A program made the translations under genes and the position numbers. Below are positions 1 through 6,601 of a stretch of 6,834 nt of DNA, piece after piece. Within the stretch, counting starts at the first letter, position 1. Each line of letters starts with the position of its first letter. Source of the DNA: Ferruginibacter sp. (GTDB lineage: Bacteria; Bacteroidota; Bacteroidia; Chitinophagales; Chitinophagaceae); assembly GCA_030831725.1 (NCBI GenBank), contig JAURKN010000168.1, positions 1-6,834 of the forward strand. Direction: 5' to 3'. The notes beneath the pieces were generated by a model. It had not been told where the DNA came from. It did no database searches and saw only the letters and a program-made list of their open reading frames with translations.

Positions 1-1311
1 AAGAACATGTTGGAAGATATCATTGAAGTTCATGTTTATCTGTATGGATCATTGGCTAAAACCGGTAAAGGACATGGAACCGACATTGCCGTCCAACTGG
101 GTTTGTGTGGCGAAGATCCGGTAACCATGAAGGTGGAAGATGTGCATACCCGTATCGAACAAATCGCAGCTGATCAGATAATAAGCATCGGTAGTAAAAA
201 AAAGATAGCATTCATACCTGGTGACAATATCGTTTTTCATACAACCGAATCTCTTCCTTTTCATCCCAATGCCCTTAGTTTTTTGGCTAAAACCAAAACA
301 GGAGATCATTTTGCAGAAACCTATTACTCCATTGGCGGAGGTTTCATTACCCGCGAAGGGGAAAGCCAGGAATCTAAGACTCAGGTAAATATGCCTTTTC
401 ACATTTCAAAAGCGGATGATCTGTTGCATTGGTGCAGATCTACAGGGATGAGCATCAGCGAAATCGTTCTTGAAAATGAAAACGCATGGAGAACAGAAGA
501 GCTGACTAGAGTGGGTGTGATGAATATTTGGGAAGTGATGAAATCTTGCATTTACAGAGGAGCTCATGCGAAAGGTATTTTGCCCGGTGGTTTGCAGGTG
601 AACAGAAGAGCATTTGAATTGAATCGTAAATTACTCGGTGATAAACAGGAAAGCAATTATGAGCAGTGGATTGAAGCCATTCGAAGCGGGGGGGATCATT
701 TTAAATATACTTTGGATTGGGTCAGTTGCTTCGCTCTGGCGGTGAATGAGGAAAATGCAGCGTTTGGAAGGGTAGTGACCGCACCTACAAACGGTGCCGC
801 TGGTGTCATTCCTGCTGTGTTGCAATACTTTGTGGTTTTTTGCAACGGCAATGAAGAAAAGAAAATCATACAGTTTTTATTGACAGCTTCTGTCATTGGA
901 AGTCTTTTCAAACAAGGAGCAACCATATCAGCGGCTATGGGTGGCTGTCAGGCTGAAATTGGTGTTAGCAGTGCCATGGCTGCGGCTGCATTAACAGAAT
1001 GTTTGGGAGGGACGCAACGACAATGTCTGATGGCGGCGGAGATAGCCATGGAACATCACCTTGGGCTAACCTGCGATCCGATTGCGGGGTTGGTTCAAAT
1101 CCCTTGTATAGAAAGAAATACCATGGGGGCAATCAAAGCCATAACCGCTTCGCAGCTCGCGCTTCAAAGCACACCGGATTTTGCAAAAGTCAGTTTGGAT
1201 GGTGTTATAAAAACAATGTGGAATACAGCTCTGGATATGAACAACAAATACAAGGAAACCGCAGATGGCGGACTGGCAGTGAACATTCCTTTGAGTTTGA
1301 GTGAATGTTGA
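1..1311 (+). CDS. sdaA: L-serine ammonia-lyase (L-serine dehydratase), iron-sulfur type, 5' end cut by window
   Basis: This cytosolic enzyme deaminates L-serine to pyruvate and ammonia with an oxygen-sensitive [4Fe-4S] cluster. The visible part is 436 codons, and the frame is still open at base 1. The first ATG at position 7 is therefore probably internal: compared with E. coli SdaA about 35-40 N-terminal residues are missing, including the family's GPSSSHT motif. Counting from that ATG, I see YGSLAKTGKGHGTD (13-26), YSIGGGF (about 107-113), the substrate-loop motif VTAPTNGAAG, and three cysteines, C314 (GGCQ), C356 (LTCDP) and C367 (PCIERN). Their spacing (42 and 11) is that of the cluster-binding cysteines in characterised type II enzymes. 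The chain carries alpha and beta parts in one polypeptide, with no extra C-terminal domain. The gene is convergent with smpB and its TGA directly abuts the smpB stop. The function is well supported; only the start is unknown. Confidence 0.95.
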   Translation, partial: KNMLEDIIEVHVYLYGSLAKTGKGHGTDIAVQLGLCGEDPVTMKVEDVHTRIEQIAADQIISIGSKKKIAFIPGDNIVFHTTESLPFHPNALSFLAKTKTGDHFAETYYSIGGGFITREGESQESKTQVNMPFHISKADDLLHWCRSTGMSISEIVLENENAWRTEELTRVGVMNIWEVMKSCIYRGAHAKGILPGGLQVNRRAFELNRKLLGDKQESNYEQWIEAIRSGGDHFKYTLDWVSCFALAVNEENAAFGRVVTAPTNGAAGVIPAVLQYFVVFCNGNEEKKIIQFLLTASVIGSLFKQGATISAAMGGCQAEIGVSSAMAAAALTECLGGTQRQCLMAAEIAMEHHLGLTCDPIAGLVQIPCIERNTMGAIKAITASQLALQSTPDFAKVSLDGVIKTMWNTALDMNNKYKETADGGLAVNIPLSLSEC

Positions 1312-1749
1312 TCACTTGCCAAAATCCCGCTTCATTGTTCTGTCTGACTCTCTTTCTTTGATTACATTACGTTTATCGAATTCTTTCTTTCCTTTACCTA
1401 GTCCTATTTCAAGTTTGGCGTAACCAGACTCACTGAAGAAAATTTTTATAGGGATGATGCTGTATCCTTTTTCCTTACTCTTGTTTTCCAGTTTTCTCAG
1501 TTCTTTTTTGTTCAGCAATAATTTTCGTTCTTGAAGAGGTTGATGGTTTGTTAGTGTGCCAAACGCATATTCGGAGATGTGCAGACTTTTCACATACAAT
1601 TCTCCTTTGTTGAAAAAACAATAGCTGTCATTGAAACTCACCTTTCCTGCACGGAGTGATTTTACTTCGGTGCCCGACAAAACAAGACCTGCAACCAATC
1701 GATAGTCGAAGTGATAGTCGAAGCCGGCTCTTTTATTGATTATTTCCAA
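1312..1749 (-). CDS. smpB: SsrA-binding protein SmpB, TTG start
   Basis: SmpB binds tmRNA and delivers it to stalled ribosomes for trans-translation. At 145 residues it is slightly shorter than E. coli SmpB (160), which fits many homologues. Family signatures are GTEVKSLRAGKV (26-37), the DSY and HIS blocks (41-43, 57-59), NHxPLxxRKLLL (68-79), KEKGYSIIPIKIFF (92-105), and GKGKKEFDKRNVIKERESDR (118-137), the lysine-rich stretch before the C-terminal tail. The start codon is TTG at 1749-1747. An in-frame TAA lies four codons upstream (1761-1759), and the first in-frame ATG comes only at residue 139, so no ATG start is possible. No Shine-Dalgarno sequence precedes it; the upstream bases are A-rich. 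A TAATTTTG promoter box lies about 13 bases upstream. The identity is secure and the start nearly so. Confidence 0.96.
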   Translation of the reverse strand: MEIINKRAGFDYHFDYRLVAGLVLSGTEVKSLRAGKVSFNDSYCFFNKGELYVKSLHISEYAFGTLTNHQPLQERKLLLNKKELRKLENKSKEKGYSIIPIKIFFSESGYAKLEIGLGKGKKEFDKRNVIKERESDRTMKRDFGK

Positions 1750-1761
1750 TCTTTTTATTTA

Positions 1762-1769
1762 CAAAATTA
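1762..1769 (-). promoter_or_regulatory. Putative -7 box of an smpB promoter
   Basis: On the minus strand this reads TAATTTTG, a perfect match to the Bacteroidota -7 consensus TAnnTTTG. A TTTC about 20 bases upstream is a one-mismatch match to the -33 element TTTG. Transcription would start a few bases before the TTG start codon, giving a very short leader. The consensus is established for the phylum; its use here is inferred. Confidence 0.45.
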
Positions 1770-1817
1770 GTCTACCTAGGCTGGGTTTGGAAATCAGAAT
1801 CATGAATCAGATGTGTT

Positions 1818-1850
1818 AAAAAAAAGAAAACCAGGGTAGAAACCCCGGTT
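1818..1850 (-). terminator. Strong orphan intrinsic terminator between accD and smpB
   Basis: On the minus strand AACCGGGGT (1850-1842) pairs with ACCCTGGTT (1837-1829), nine pairs including one G-U wobble, around the loop TTCT. It is followed by TTC and eight T (1828-1818). On the plus strand the wobble becomes an A-C mismatch and the T-tract is weaker, so the minus direction is favoured. It lies about 120 bases beyond the accD operon terminator and upstream of the smpB promoter. It is either a back-up terminator or the 3' end of a separate short RNA or leader. Confidence 0.65.
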
Positions 1851-1965
1851 CGTTTTTAATCCGTACCCTATGAAAACTGACGTAAATGTAAATTGCTTTT
1901 TTGAAATTTCACTCGTTTGCTACAGATTTTGTTAACATTTTTTTAATGCGGTTGTGAAGAGGCAC
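1818..1965 (-). ncRNA. Candidate small RNA or attenuated leader ending in the orphan terminator
   Basis: Between the accD terminator and the orphan terminator lie about 115 bases without a gene of normal size. On the minus strand AGGGTA (1869-1864) is complementary to TACCCT (1838-1833), which is part of the 3' arm of the terminator stem. An alternative fold could therefore open the terminator, as in attenuators. No perfect TAnnTTTG box starts this unit; TACATTTA (minus strand, about 1891-1884) is one mismatch away. I do not recognise an RNA family. This is a hypothesis from structure and position only. Confidence 0.3.
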
Positions 1966-1990
1966 AAAAAAAGACCGATTAACGGTCTTT
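1966..1990 (-). terminator. Intrinsic terminator of the accD operon
   Basis: On the minus strand a perfect 8-bp stem AAAGACCG (1990-1983) / CGGTCTTT (1977-1970) closes a 5-base loop TTAAT. It runs straight into more T, giving seven consecutive T at 1972-1966. It begins about 30 bases after the accD stop codon, where the end of the minus-strand operon is expected. On the plus strand only three T follow the stem, so it acts mainly in the minus direction. Confidence 0.85.
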
Positions 1991-2019
1991 GAAATGCTAT
2001 AAAATATTGATTATCAGAA

Positions 2020-2931
2020 TTAATGCTTAAACAATGTCAATATTTCTGCCAATTTGGATTTCAGGTTTTTCCTGTGAACGATGAAATCTAAAAACCCATG
2101 TTCCAGCAAAAATTCACTGCGTTGAAAGCCGGGTGGCAGGTCTTTTTTGATGGTTTCTTTGATTACTCTTGGTCCAGCAAATCCAATCAAAGCGTCTGGT
2201 TCGGCAAAGATCACATCACCCAACATGGCGAAAGAAGCAGTTGTACCACCGAAAGTCGGATCGGTACACATGGATAGATATGGAATTCCCGCATCACTGA
2301 GCTGTGTTAGCTTTCCGGATGTTTTGGCCAATTGCATCAGTGAGAAAGCACTTTCCATCATTCTAGCCCCTCCACTTTTATTGATGATCATGAATGGTAT
2401 TTTCTTTTCTAGGCAGTAATCGCATGCGCGTGAAATTTTTTCTCCCATCACACTACCTAAACTTCCTCCAATGAATTCGAAATCCATACAGGCAATGACA
2501 AGATCAAGCGTTTCGATTTTTCCATGCGCCACCGTGATGGAGTCATGGATCTCGGTTTTTGCATAGGTTTCTTCAAGTCTTTTGTTGTAAGGCTTGAGGT
2601 CGACGAAACCAAGCATGTCTTTCGATTTGATATTGGCGAAGAGTTCCGTGTACGAACCTTGTTCGAATAGCATTTCAAAATATTCGTTGCTTCCGATACG
2701 GTGATGGTGGTCGCATTGGGGACATACAAAAAGATTTTCGTCCAAATCGTTTATGGTGCAGATGTGATTGCAATTCGGACATTTGGCCCATAAGCCTTCA
2801 GGCGCGTCTTTTTTATCCTTGGTATCGGTTAAAATACCTTGTTTTTTTCTTTTGAACCAGCTGCTTTTTTCTGCATGATACAGAACATCATCTCCGGAGA
2901 GGCTGGCATCAAAATCTTCTTCGTGTCTCAT
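2020..2931 (-). CDS. accD: Acetyl-CoA carboxylase carboxyltransferase subunit beta
   Basis: AccD and AccA form the carboxyltransferase of acetyl-CoA carboxylase, which moves CO2 from carboxybiotin to acetyl-CoA to make malonyl-CoA, the first step of fatty-acid synthesis; accA is not in this window. The 303-residue chain has an N-terminal zinc ribbon with C51-x2-C54 and C70-x2-C73, followed by the crotonase-like core: FEFIGGSLGSVMG, SGGARMMESAFSLMQ, TDPTFGGTTASFAMLGD, IGFAGPRVIKETI and LPPGFQRSEFLLEHG. I chose the ATG at 2931, which leaves 10 bases after the fbaB stop. The longest open frame begins at 2976 and would overlap fbaB by 35 bases with a non-conserved extension. Even so, about 23 acidic residues precede the usual SWFKRK block, longer than in many relatives. 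A terminator follows at 1990-1966. Confidence 0.96.
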   Translation of the reverse strand: MRHEEDFDASLSGDDVLYHAEKSSWFKRKKQGILTDTKDKKDAPEGLWAKCPNCNHICTINDLDENLFVCPQCDHHHRIGSNEYFEMLFEQGSYTELFANIKSKDMLGFVDLKPYNKRLEETYAKTEIHDSITVAHGKIETLDLVIACMDFEFIGGSLGSVMGEKISRACDYCLEKKIPFMIINKSGGARMMESAFSLMQLAKTSGKLTQLSDAGIPYLSMCTDPTFGGTTASFAMLGDVIFAEPDALIGFAGPRVIKETIKKDLPPGFQRSEFLLEHGFLDFIVHRKNLKSKLAEILTLFKH

Positions 2932-2941
2932 GGTATTAATC

Positions 2942-3997
2942 TTAAGCGATGGTGATGGAATCATCCAGATATACATCCTGGATGCGGTTCAGTAATTCGA
3001 TTCCTTCATTCAAAGGACGTTGGAATGCTTTTCTTCCCAGAATGAGCCCCATACCTCCGGCACGTTTGTTTATGACGGCAGTGGCAACAGATTCAGCCAG
3101 GTCGGATGCTCCTTTGCTCTCGCCGCCACTGTTGATCAGGCCGACTCTGCCCATATAGCAATTGGCTACCTGATAACGGGCAAGATCGATCGGATGGTCT
3201 GAGGTCAGATTGCTGTATACCAATGGTGAGGTTTTGCCATGTTTTGTGGCAAGGTATCCGCCATTGTTTGTAGGTAATTTTTGTTTGATGATATCAGCTT
3301 GAATGGTTACCCCCAAATGATTGGCTTGACCGGTAAGATCTGCAGAGGTATGATAATCCACACCATCCACTTTGAAACCATTGTTACGGGTGTAGCACCA
3401 AAGAACGGTAGCCATTCCTAATTCATGCGCCATTTCAAATGCGGTAGCAACTTCCTGAAGTTGTCTGGTGCTGTTTTCGCTGCCCCAGTAAATGGTTGCG
3501 CCAACAGAAGTGGCTCCCATGTTCCATGCCGATTTGATTTGTCCGAACATGACTTGATCGTATTTATTTGGCATGCTCAGGAATTCATTATGGTTGATTT
3601 TAACCATCATTGGAATCTTGTGAGCATATTTACGGCTGACAATACCTAAAACGCCAAAAGTGGAAGCGACAGCGTTGCAACCGCCTTCTATGGCAAGCTT
3701 TACGATATTTTCAGGATCGAAATAGATTGGATTCGGAGAAAAAGAGGCACCCGCACTATGCTCAATGCCTTGGTCTACTGGTAATATCGACAGATATCCT
3801 GTTCCAGCAAGTCTGCCATTGTTAAGCAGACCATTAAGACTATTGAGGGTTTGATTGTTTCTGTTGCTGTTGACCCATATGTCATTCACATGAGAAGGAG
3901 AGGGAAGGTGTATGCTTTCCTTTGGTATGGTTTTACAAACGTGATTCAAAAGTAGTTCGGCATCCTTACCCAGGATATCCTTGATTTGATTTGACAT
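2942..3997 (-). CDS. fbaB: Class I fructose-bisphosphate aldolase (FbaB/DhnA type)
   Basis: This Schiff-base aldolase reversibly cleaves fructose 1,6-bisphosphate into dihydroxyacetone phosphate and glyceraldehyde 3-phosphate in glycolysis and gluconeogenesis. From the ATG at 3997 it has 351 residues, matching E. coli FbaB (about 350), and it aligns along its whole length: GKDAELLLNH (10-19), GRLAGTGYLSILPVDQGIEHSAGASF (61-86), VKINHNEFLS (132-141), GVDYHTSADLTGQANHL, ADIIKQK (234-240), NCYMGRVGLINSGG and NKRAGGMGLILGRKAFQRP. The Schiff-base lysine is probably K238 in ADIIKQK, by similarity. The frame extends 13 codons further upstream to 4036, but that extension is not family-like and would include the probable promoter. 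accD follows after 10 bases, so the two are almost certainly cotranscribed. Confidence 0.96.
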   Translation of the reverse strand: MSNQIKDILGKDAELLLNHVCKTIPKESIHLPSPSHVNDIWVNSNRNNQTLNSLNGLLNNGRLAGTGYLSILPVDQGIEHSAGASFSPNPIYFDPENIVKLAIEGGCNAVASTFGVLGIVSRKYAHKIPMMVKINHNEFLSMPNKYDQVMFGQIKSAWNMGATSVGATIYWGSENSTRQLQEVATAFEMAHELGMATVLWCYTRNNGFKVDGVDYHTSADLTGQANHLGVTIQADIIKQKLPTNNGGYLATKHGKTSPLVYSNLTSDHPIDLARYQVANCYMGRVGLINSGGESKGASDLAESVATAVINKRAGGMGLILGRKAFQRPLNEGIELLNRIQDVYLDDSITIA

Positions 3998-4014
3998 ATG
4001 AAGAAGGTTTTTTG

Positions 4015-4022
4015 CAAAAATA
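4015..4022 (-). promoter_or_regulatory. Putative -7 box of an fbaB-accD promoter
   Basis: The minus strand reads TATTTTTG, a perfect TAnnTTTG match, in the 43-base gap before fbaB. Transcription would begin about 10-15 bases before the ATG at 3997. No good TTG lies at the usual 19-21 base distance: a TTTTTTG lies only 11 bases upstream. The -33 element is therefore weak or absent. If used, fbaB and accD can be expressed apart from the three upstream genes. Confidence 0.4.
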
Positions 4023-4040
4023 AGGAATGAGCGCAAAAAA

Positions 4041-4823
4041 CTAAGGCTGAATATGATACAAATCTGCTCGCATCGCCTTTAAATAAGGAATAGACTCCAG
4101 TAATCTGGATCCATACCAGCTAAACATCTCTCCATCCACTATCATGATTTCCTTGTTTGGAAATATTTTTTTCAGTTCTTCCACATGGTTTTCCTTGAAA
4201 GGGTATGGCTCACTTGAAAGCAATATCAGGTCTGCTTGTTCTGCGGCTTCCTGTAAATCGGATATGGCAGGATAACGAAGCGAATCCTTGTATAGATTAT
4301 CAATTCCGGCAAGCTTCATCATTTCATTGATGTAGGTATCGCCACCAACAGTCATGTATGGATCTTTCCATATCAGGTAGATTGCTTTCTTTACACATTG
4401 CTGTAATGGGGTTCGATGGTCTGACAAATGCTGTATATCATCCCATATTTTCCGACTCTCTACTGTTTTATGGGTAAGGCTCCCGATATCGAGGATCATA
4501 TTTTTTGCATCATCAAGATTTTTAACATCGGTTACCCAAACCGGAAAATCATTCGCCAGATGCATGACATCTGCTTTGATATTTTCTTCCTTGTTTGCGA
4601 TAATCAGGTCCGGTTTAAGTGATTTGATGATGTCGATGTTGATGTTTTTGGTTCCGCCGACTCTTGTTTTTTCTAAAAGCCAATGGGGAGGATGCACACA
4701 GAATTTGGTTATTCCGATGGTTTCTGTTTCCAATTGCAAATGATACAACAATTCGGTTTGGGAAGGAACCAAAGAAACAATTCTTTTCGGCGCTTGAGAT
4801 GTTTTGTGTTGACTAGCCCACAT
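4041..4823 (-). CDS. Helical-backbone (BtuF/TroA-like) substrate-binding-type protein, no signal peptide
   Basis: The protein belongs to the periplasmic-binding-protein fold of cobalamin and iron-siderophore receptors (PF01497 type). From the ATG at 4823 it has 260 residues. Visible elements are PKRIVSLVPSQTELLYHL (12-29), IGITKFCVHPPHW (36-48), RVGGTKNINIDIIKSLKPDLIIANKEEN (54-81), the linker helix region (about 100-145), and a second lobe with YLIWKDPYMTVGGDTYINEMM (149-169), DLILLSSEPYPFKENHV and MIVDGEMFSWYGSR. There is no signal peptide or lipobox; the chain starts MWASQHKTSQ, so it is predicted to be cytosolic. No ABC permease, ATPase or TonB receptor is adjacent. A GTG two codons upstream (4829) is an alternative start. 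It lies 17 bases after the SAM-hydrolase-family gene, so the two are likely cotranscribed. The ligand is unknown; a cobalamin- or metal-related role is only a family guess. Confidence 0.85.
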   Translation of the reverse strand: MWASQHKTSQAPKRIVSLVPSQTELLYHLQLETETIGITKFCVHPPHWLLEKTRVGGTKNINIDIIKSLKPDLIIANKEENIKADVMHLANDFPVWVTDVKNLDDAKNMILDIGSLTHKTVESRKIWDDIQHLSDHRTPLQQCVKKAIYLIWKDPYMTVGGDTYINEMMKLAGIDNLYKDSLRYPAISDLQEAAEQADLILLSSEPYPFKENHVEELKKIFPNKEIMIVDGEMFSWYGSRLLESIPYLKAMRADLYHIQP

Positions 4824-4840
4824 GGTCACTCAGATTAGGG

Positions 4841-5650
4841 TTATTGAAAATAGACCCTTATGGTTTGGTAAAAAACCCGGTTGCTGAGATATTGATTGTC
4901 TGCATAACCCTGAAGACCGAACAAACCGGCTGCATTTCCTCTATTTACTGCGATTTCCAAATAACCTGCCGCATTGAACAATGCCAGTTTTTGGCCAGGT
5001 GCGACATCCGCATAAGAATCGCTGATGGAATCGATCACTTCGTCTCTTTTAAACACGATTGAGAATGAGCGGCCATTTCTTTGTTCTTCAAACAGCGATT
5101 TCGGGATATTGGCTACCACATTTTCAAAACGGTCTATGAAGATGATTTGTCCTTCAATCCAGTTTTCACCGATTTGTGGAGCCAGATCCGAATTTTTAAC
5201 CAGCGATATATTAGGTCCGATGTCCTGTAAGGATTTGCCAAGCAGAATTTTTTTTGCAGCATCAACAAACTGATCGGTGAGATCCATGATGTTAGATGGG
5301 GATGGTATATTTTGTGACAGATCTGCGCAGTATGCCGGATCTTCATTAAGCATCATCGGTAAGAGACCATTGTTCGATGTGATGATCCATTGTTCATTGT
5401 GTTTGACCAAAACCAGCTTAGCGTTTTTGGAATCGAACACATTTGCCAAAACCAGATGGATGGAGCCTGGTGGGTAATGCAAAAATGTGCTCTTACATAG
5501 ATATGCGCATTGAGCGGAATGGAAGGTAGGGAGGTGATGGGTGATGTCGATTATTTGAGCTTCGGGAATGTTTGAAGCGATTTTACCTTTGATGGCACCG
5601 GGCAGATAATCTTTGTCTCCGATGTCGGAAGTAAAGGAAATAATGGGCAT
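4841..5650 (-). CDS. SAM hydroxide adenosyltransferase (DUF62)/SAM-dependent halogenase family protein, divergent
   Basis: Family members split S-adenosylmethionine into adenosine and methionine, or use halide as the nucleophile. The 269-residue chain keeps the family layout. The N-terminal domain opens with ISFTSDIGDKDYLPGAIKGKI (4-24), like the usual LTDFG..D.YVG.MKG, and has IIDITHHL (33-40) and NNGLL (93-97). The C-terminal barrel has WIEGQIIFIDRFENVVANI (164-182) and ALFNAAGYLEIAVNRGNAA (223-241). However, the VDPGVG...R loop is replaced by ANVFDSKNAK (69-78), the usual DNG is NNG, and the HGRD/FAPAA segment reads DLTDQFVDAA (123-132). The catalytic Asp, Arg and His of characterised enzymes therefore seem absent. 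I recall Bacteroidota homologues with similar changes, so this may be a clade variant and not decay, since the frame is intact. It starts 47 bases after the SDR stop. Family is secure; activity is doubtful. Confidence 0.88.
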   Translation of the reverse strand: MPIISFTSDIGDKDYLPGAIKGKIASNIPEAQIIDITHHLPTFHSAQCAYLCKSTFLHYPPGSIHLVLANVFDSKNAKLVLVKHNEQWIITSNNGLLPMMLNEDPAYCADLSQNIPSPSNIMDLTDQFVDAAKKILLGKSLQDIGPNISLVKNSDLAPQIGENWIEGQIIFIDRFENVVANIPKSLFEEQRNGRSFSIVFKRDEVIDSISDSYADVAPGQKLALFNAAGYLEIAVNRGNAAGLFGLQGYADNQYLSNRVFYQTIRVYFQ

Positions 5651-5697
5651 CTTCAGTTATTGAATCAGTAATGAGTAGCGAAAATAGCAACAATTGA

Positions 5698-6519
5698 TTA
5701 TTTGATCAGCTTTCCTTCCTTGAAAAAGAACTTTCTGATCAATTTGTCTGTCAGGCTCGGAAAGAGTTTGTTCAAAAAGATGGTCTGTTTGCCTTGAAAG
5801 CCGAGAACCAAAGTGCGTTTTCTTTTTACGATGGCTTGCAAGATATGGGTGGCACATTCTTCCGAAGACATTAGCGCAGACTCATCCAAAGGGCTTTCAC
5901 CTTGTGCTTCGGCTTTTTCATTCAGCGCCGCATTTCTGATATTGCTTTTGGTAAAACCCGGACTGATCCATAGGACATTGACATTGTAAGGAGACAGTTC
6001 AGTACGAATGGACTCCATCCAGCCATTTAATGCGAATTTACTAGCGGAATAGCCCGAGCGACCGGGAAGACCCCGATAGCCTGCAATGGAGGATATTCCA
6101 ACAATAGTACCCTGTTGTTGGATTATGGAGGATAATGCATAATGCGAGCAATAAACCGCTCCCATGAAATTGACATCCATTACTCTTTTGATCACATCAG
6201 GGTCGGCGGCTTCAAACATGGCACGCATGGAAATGCCGGCATTGTTGATGAGAATGTCTATTTTCCCAAACCGTTTCAATGTTTCTTCTATGAAAAACGC
6301 GCATTCGGATCTGTCGCTGACATCCGCTTTTATACAAAAAAGCCTTTCTTGAGCGTCTGGATTGTTTTTTTGCAACAGGTCTAGTTTGTTGCTATCCCGT
6401 CCACATGTGGCAATTTTTGCACCTAGGGGAAGTAATAAGTTGATGATGGCTCTGCCTATGCCATCGCTGCCGCCTGTTATGGCTATCACTTTGCTTGAGA
6501 AATATTCTTGGTGATTCAT
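5698..6519 (-). CDS. SDR-family NAD(P)-dependent oxidoreductase
   Basis: This is a classical short-chain dehydrogenase/reductase of 273 residues. It has the Rossmann cofactor motif TGGSDGIG (15-22), CGR (39-41; an arginine here often favours NADP), ADVSD (65-69), NNAG (92-95), the structural Asn in DVN (117), ISSIAG with the catalytic Ser (about 144), YSASK with Tyr157 and Lys161, and the SPGFT loop (186-190). The C-terminal segment KRTLVLGFQGKQTIFLNKLFPSLTDKLIRKFF is basic and hydrophobic, as in SDRs of the DHRS7-like group, and may touch membrane. The substrate cannot be read from sequence. The start at 6519 gives the expected few residues before the first beta strand. It is the first gene of the minus-strand cluster. 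No clean promoter is visible before it; TATTTTTA at 6533-6526 is one mismatch from the -7 consensus but would give an almost leaderless mRNA. Confidence 0.93.
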   Translation of the reverse strand: MNHQEYFSSKVIAITGGSDGIGRAIINLLLPLGAKIATCGRDSNKLDLLQKNNPDAQERLFCIKADVSDRSECAFFIEETLKRFGKIDILINNAGISMRAMFEAADPDVIKRVMDVNFMGAVYCSHYALSSIIQQQGTIVGISSIAGYRGLPGRSGYSASKFALNGWMESIRTELSPYNVNVLWISPGFTKSNIRNAALNEKAEAQGESPLDESALMSSEECATHILQAIVKRKRTLVLGFQGKQTIFLNKLFPSLTDKLIRKFFFKEGKLIK

Positions 6520-6601
6520 GAGTTGTAAAAATAGGGAGTATCAGTGAAAGGGGCCATCATTTGAAAGGTGGAAAACTATTCTGTAAAACTTTTTAAAAAA
6601 T

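Noticed and set aside
49..402. 117-codon minus-strand ORF opposite sdaA
   Set aside because: It is an antisense shadow of a clear enzyme gene, without promoter or recognisable motif.
999..1304. 101-codon plus-strand ORF in another frame inside sdaA
   Set aside because: It lies wholly within the strongly conserved sdaA sequence, has low-complexity composition and resembles no family.
1909..1938. Nine-codon minus-strand ORF (MLTKSVANE) as a leader peptide for the orphan terminator
   Set aside because: It is too short and has no run of regulatory codons; such ORFs are common by chance.
5679..5686. TATTTTCG on the minus strand as a promoter of the SAM-family gene
   Set aside because: One mismatch and no upstream -33 element at the right spacing; readthrough from the SDR gene is simpler.
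6526..6533. TATTTTTA on the minus strand as an SDR promoter
   Set aside because: One mismatch to TAnnTTTG, no TTG at the right distance, and the start would fall almost on the ATG; kept only as a remark in the SDR entry.
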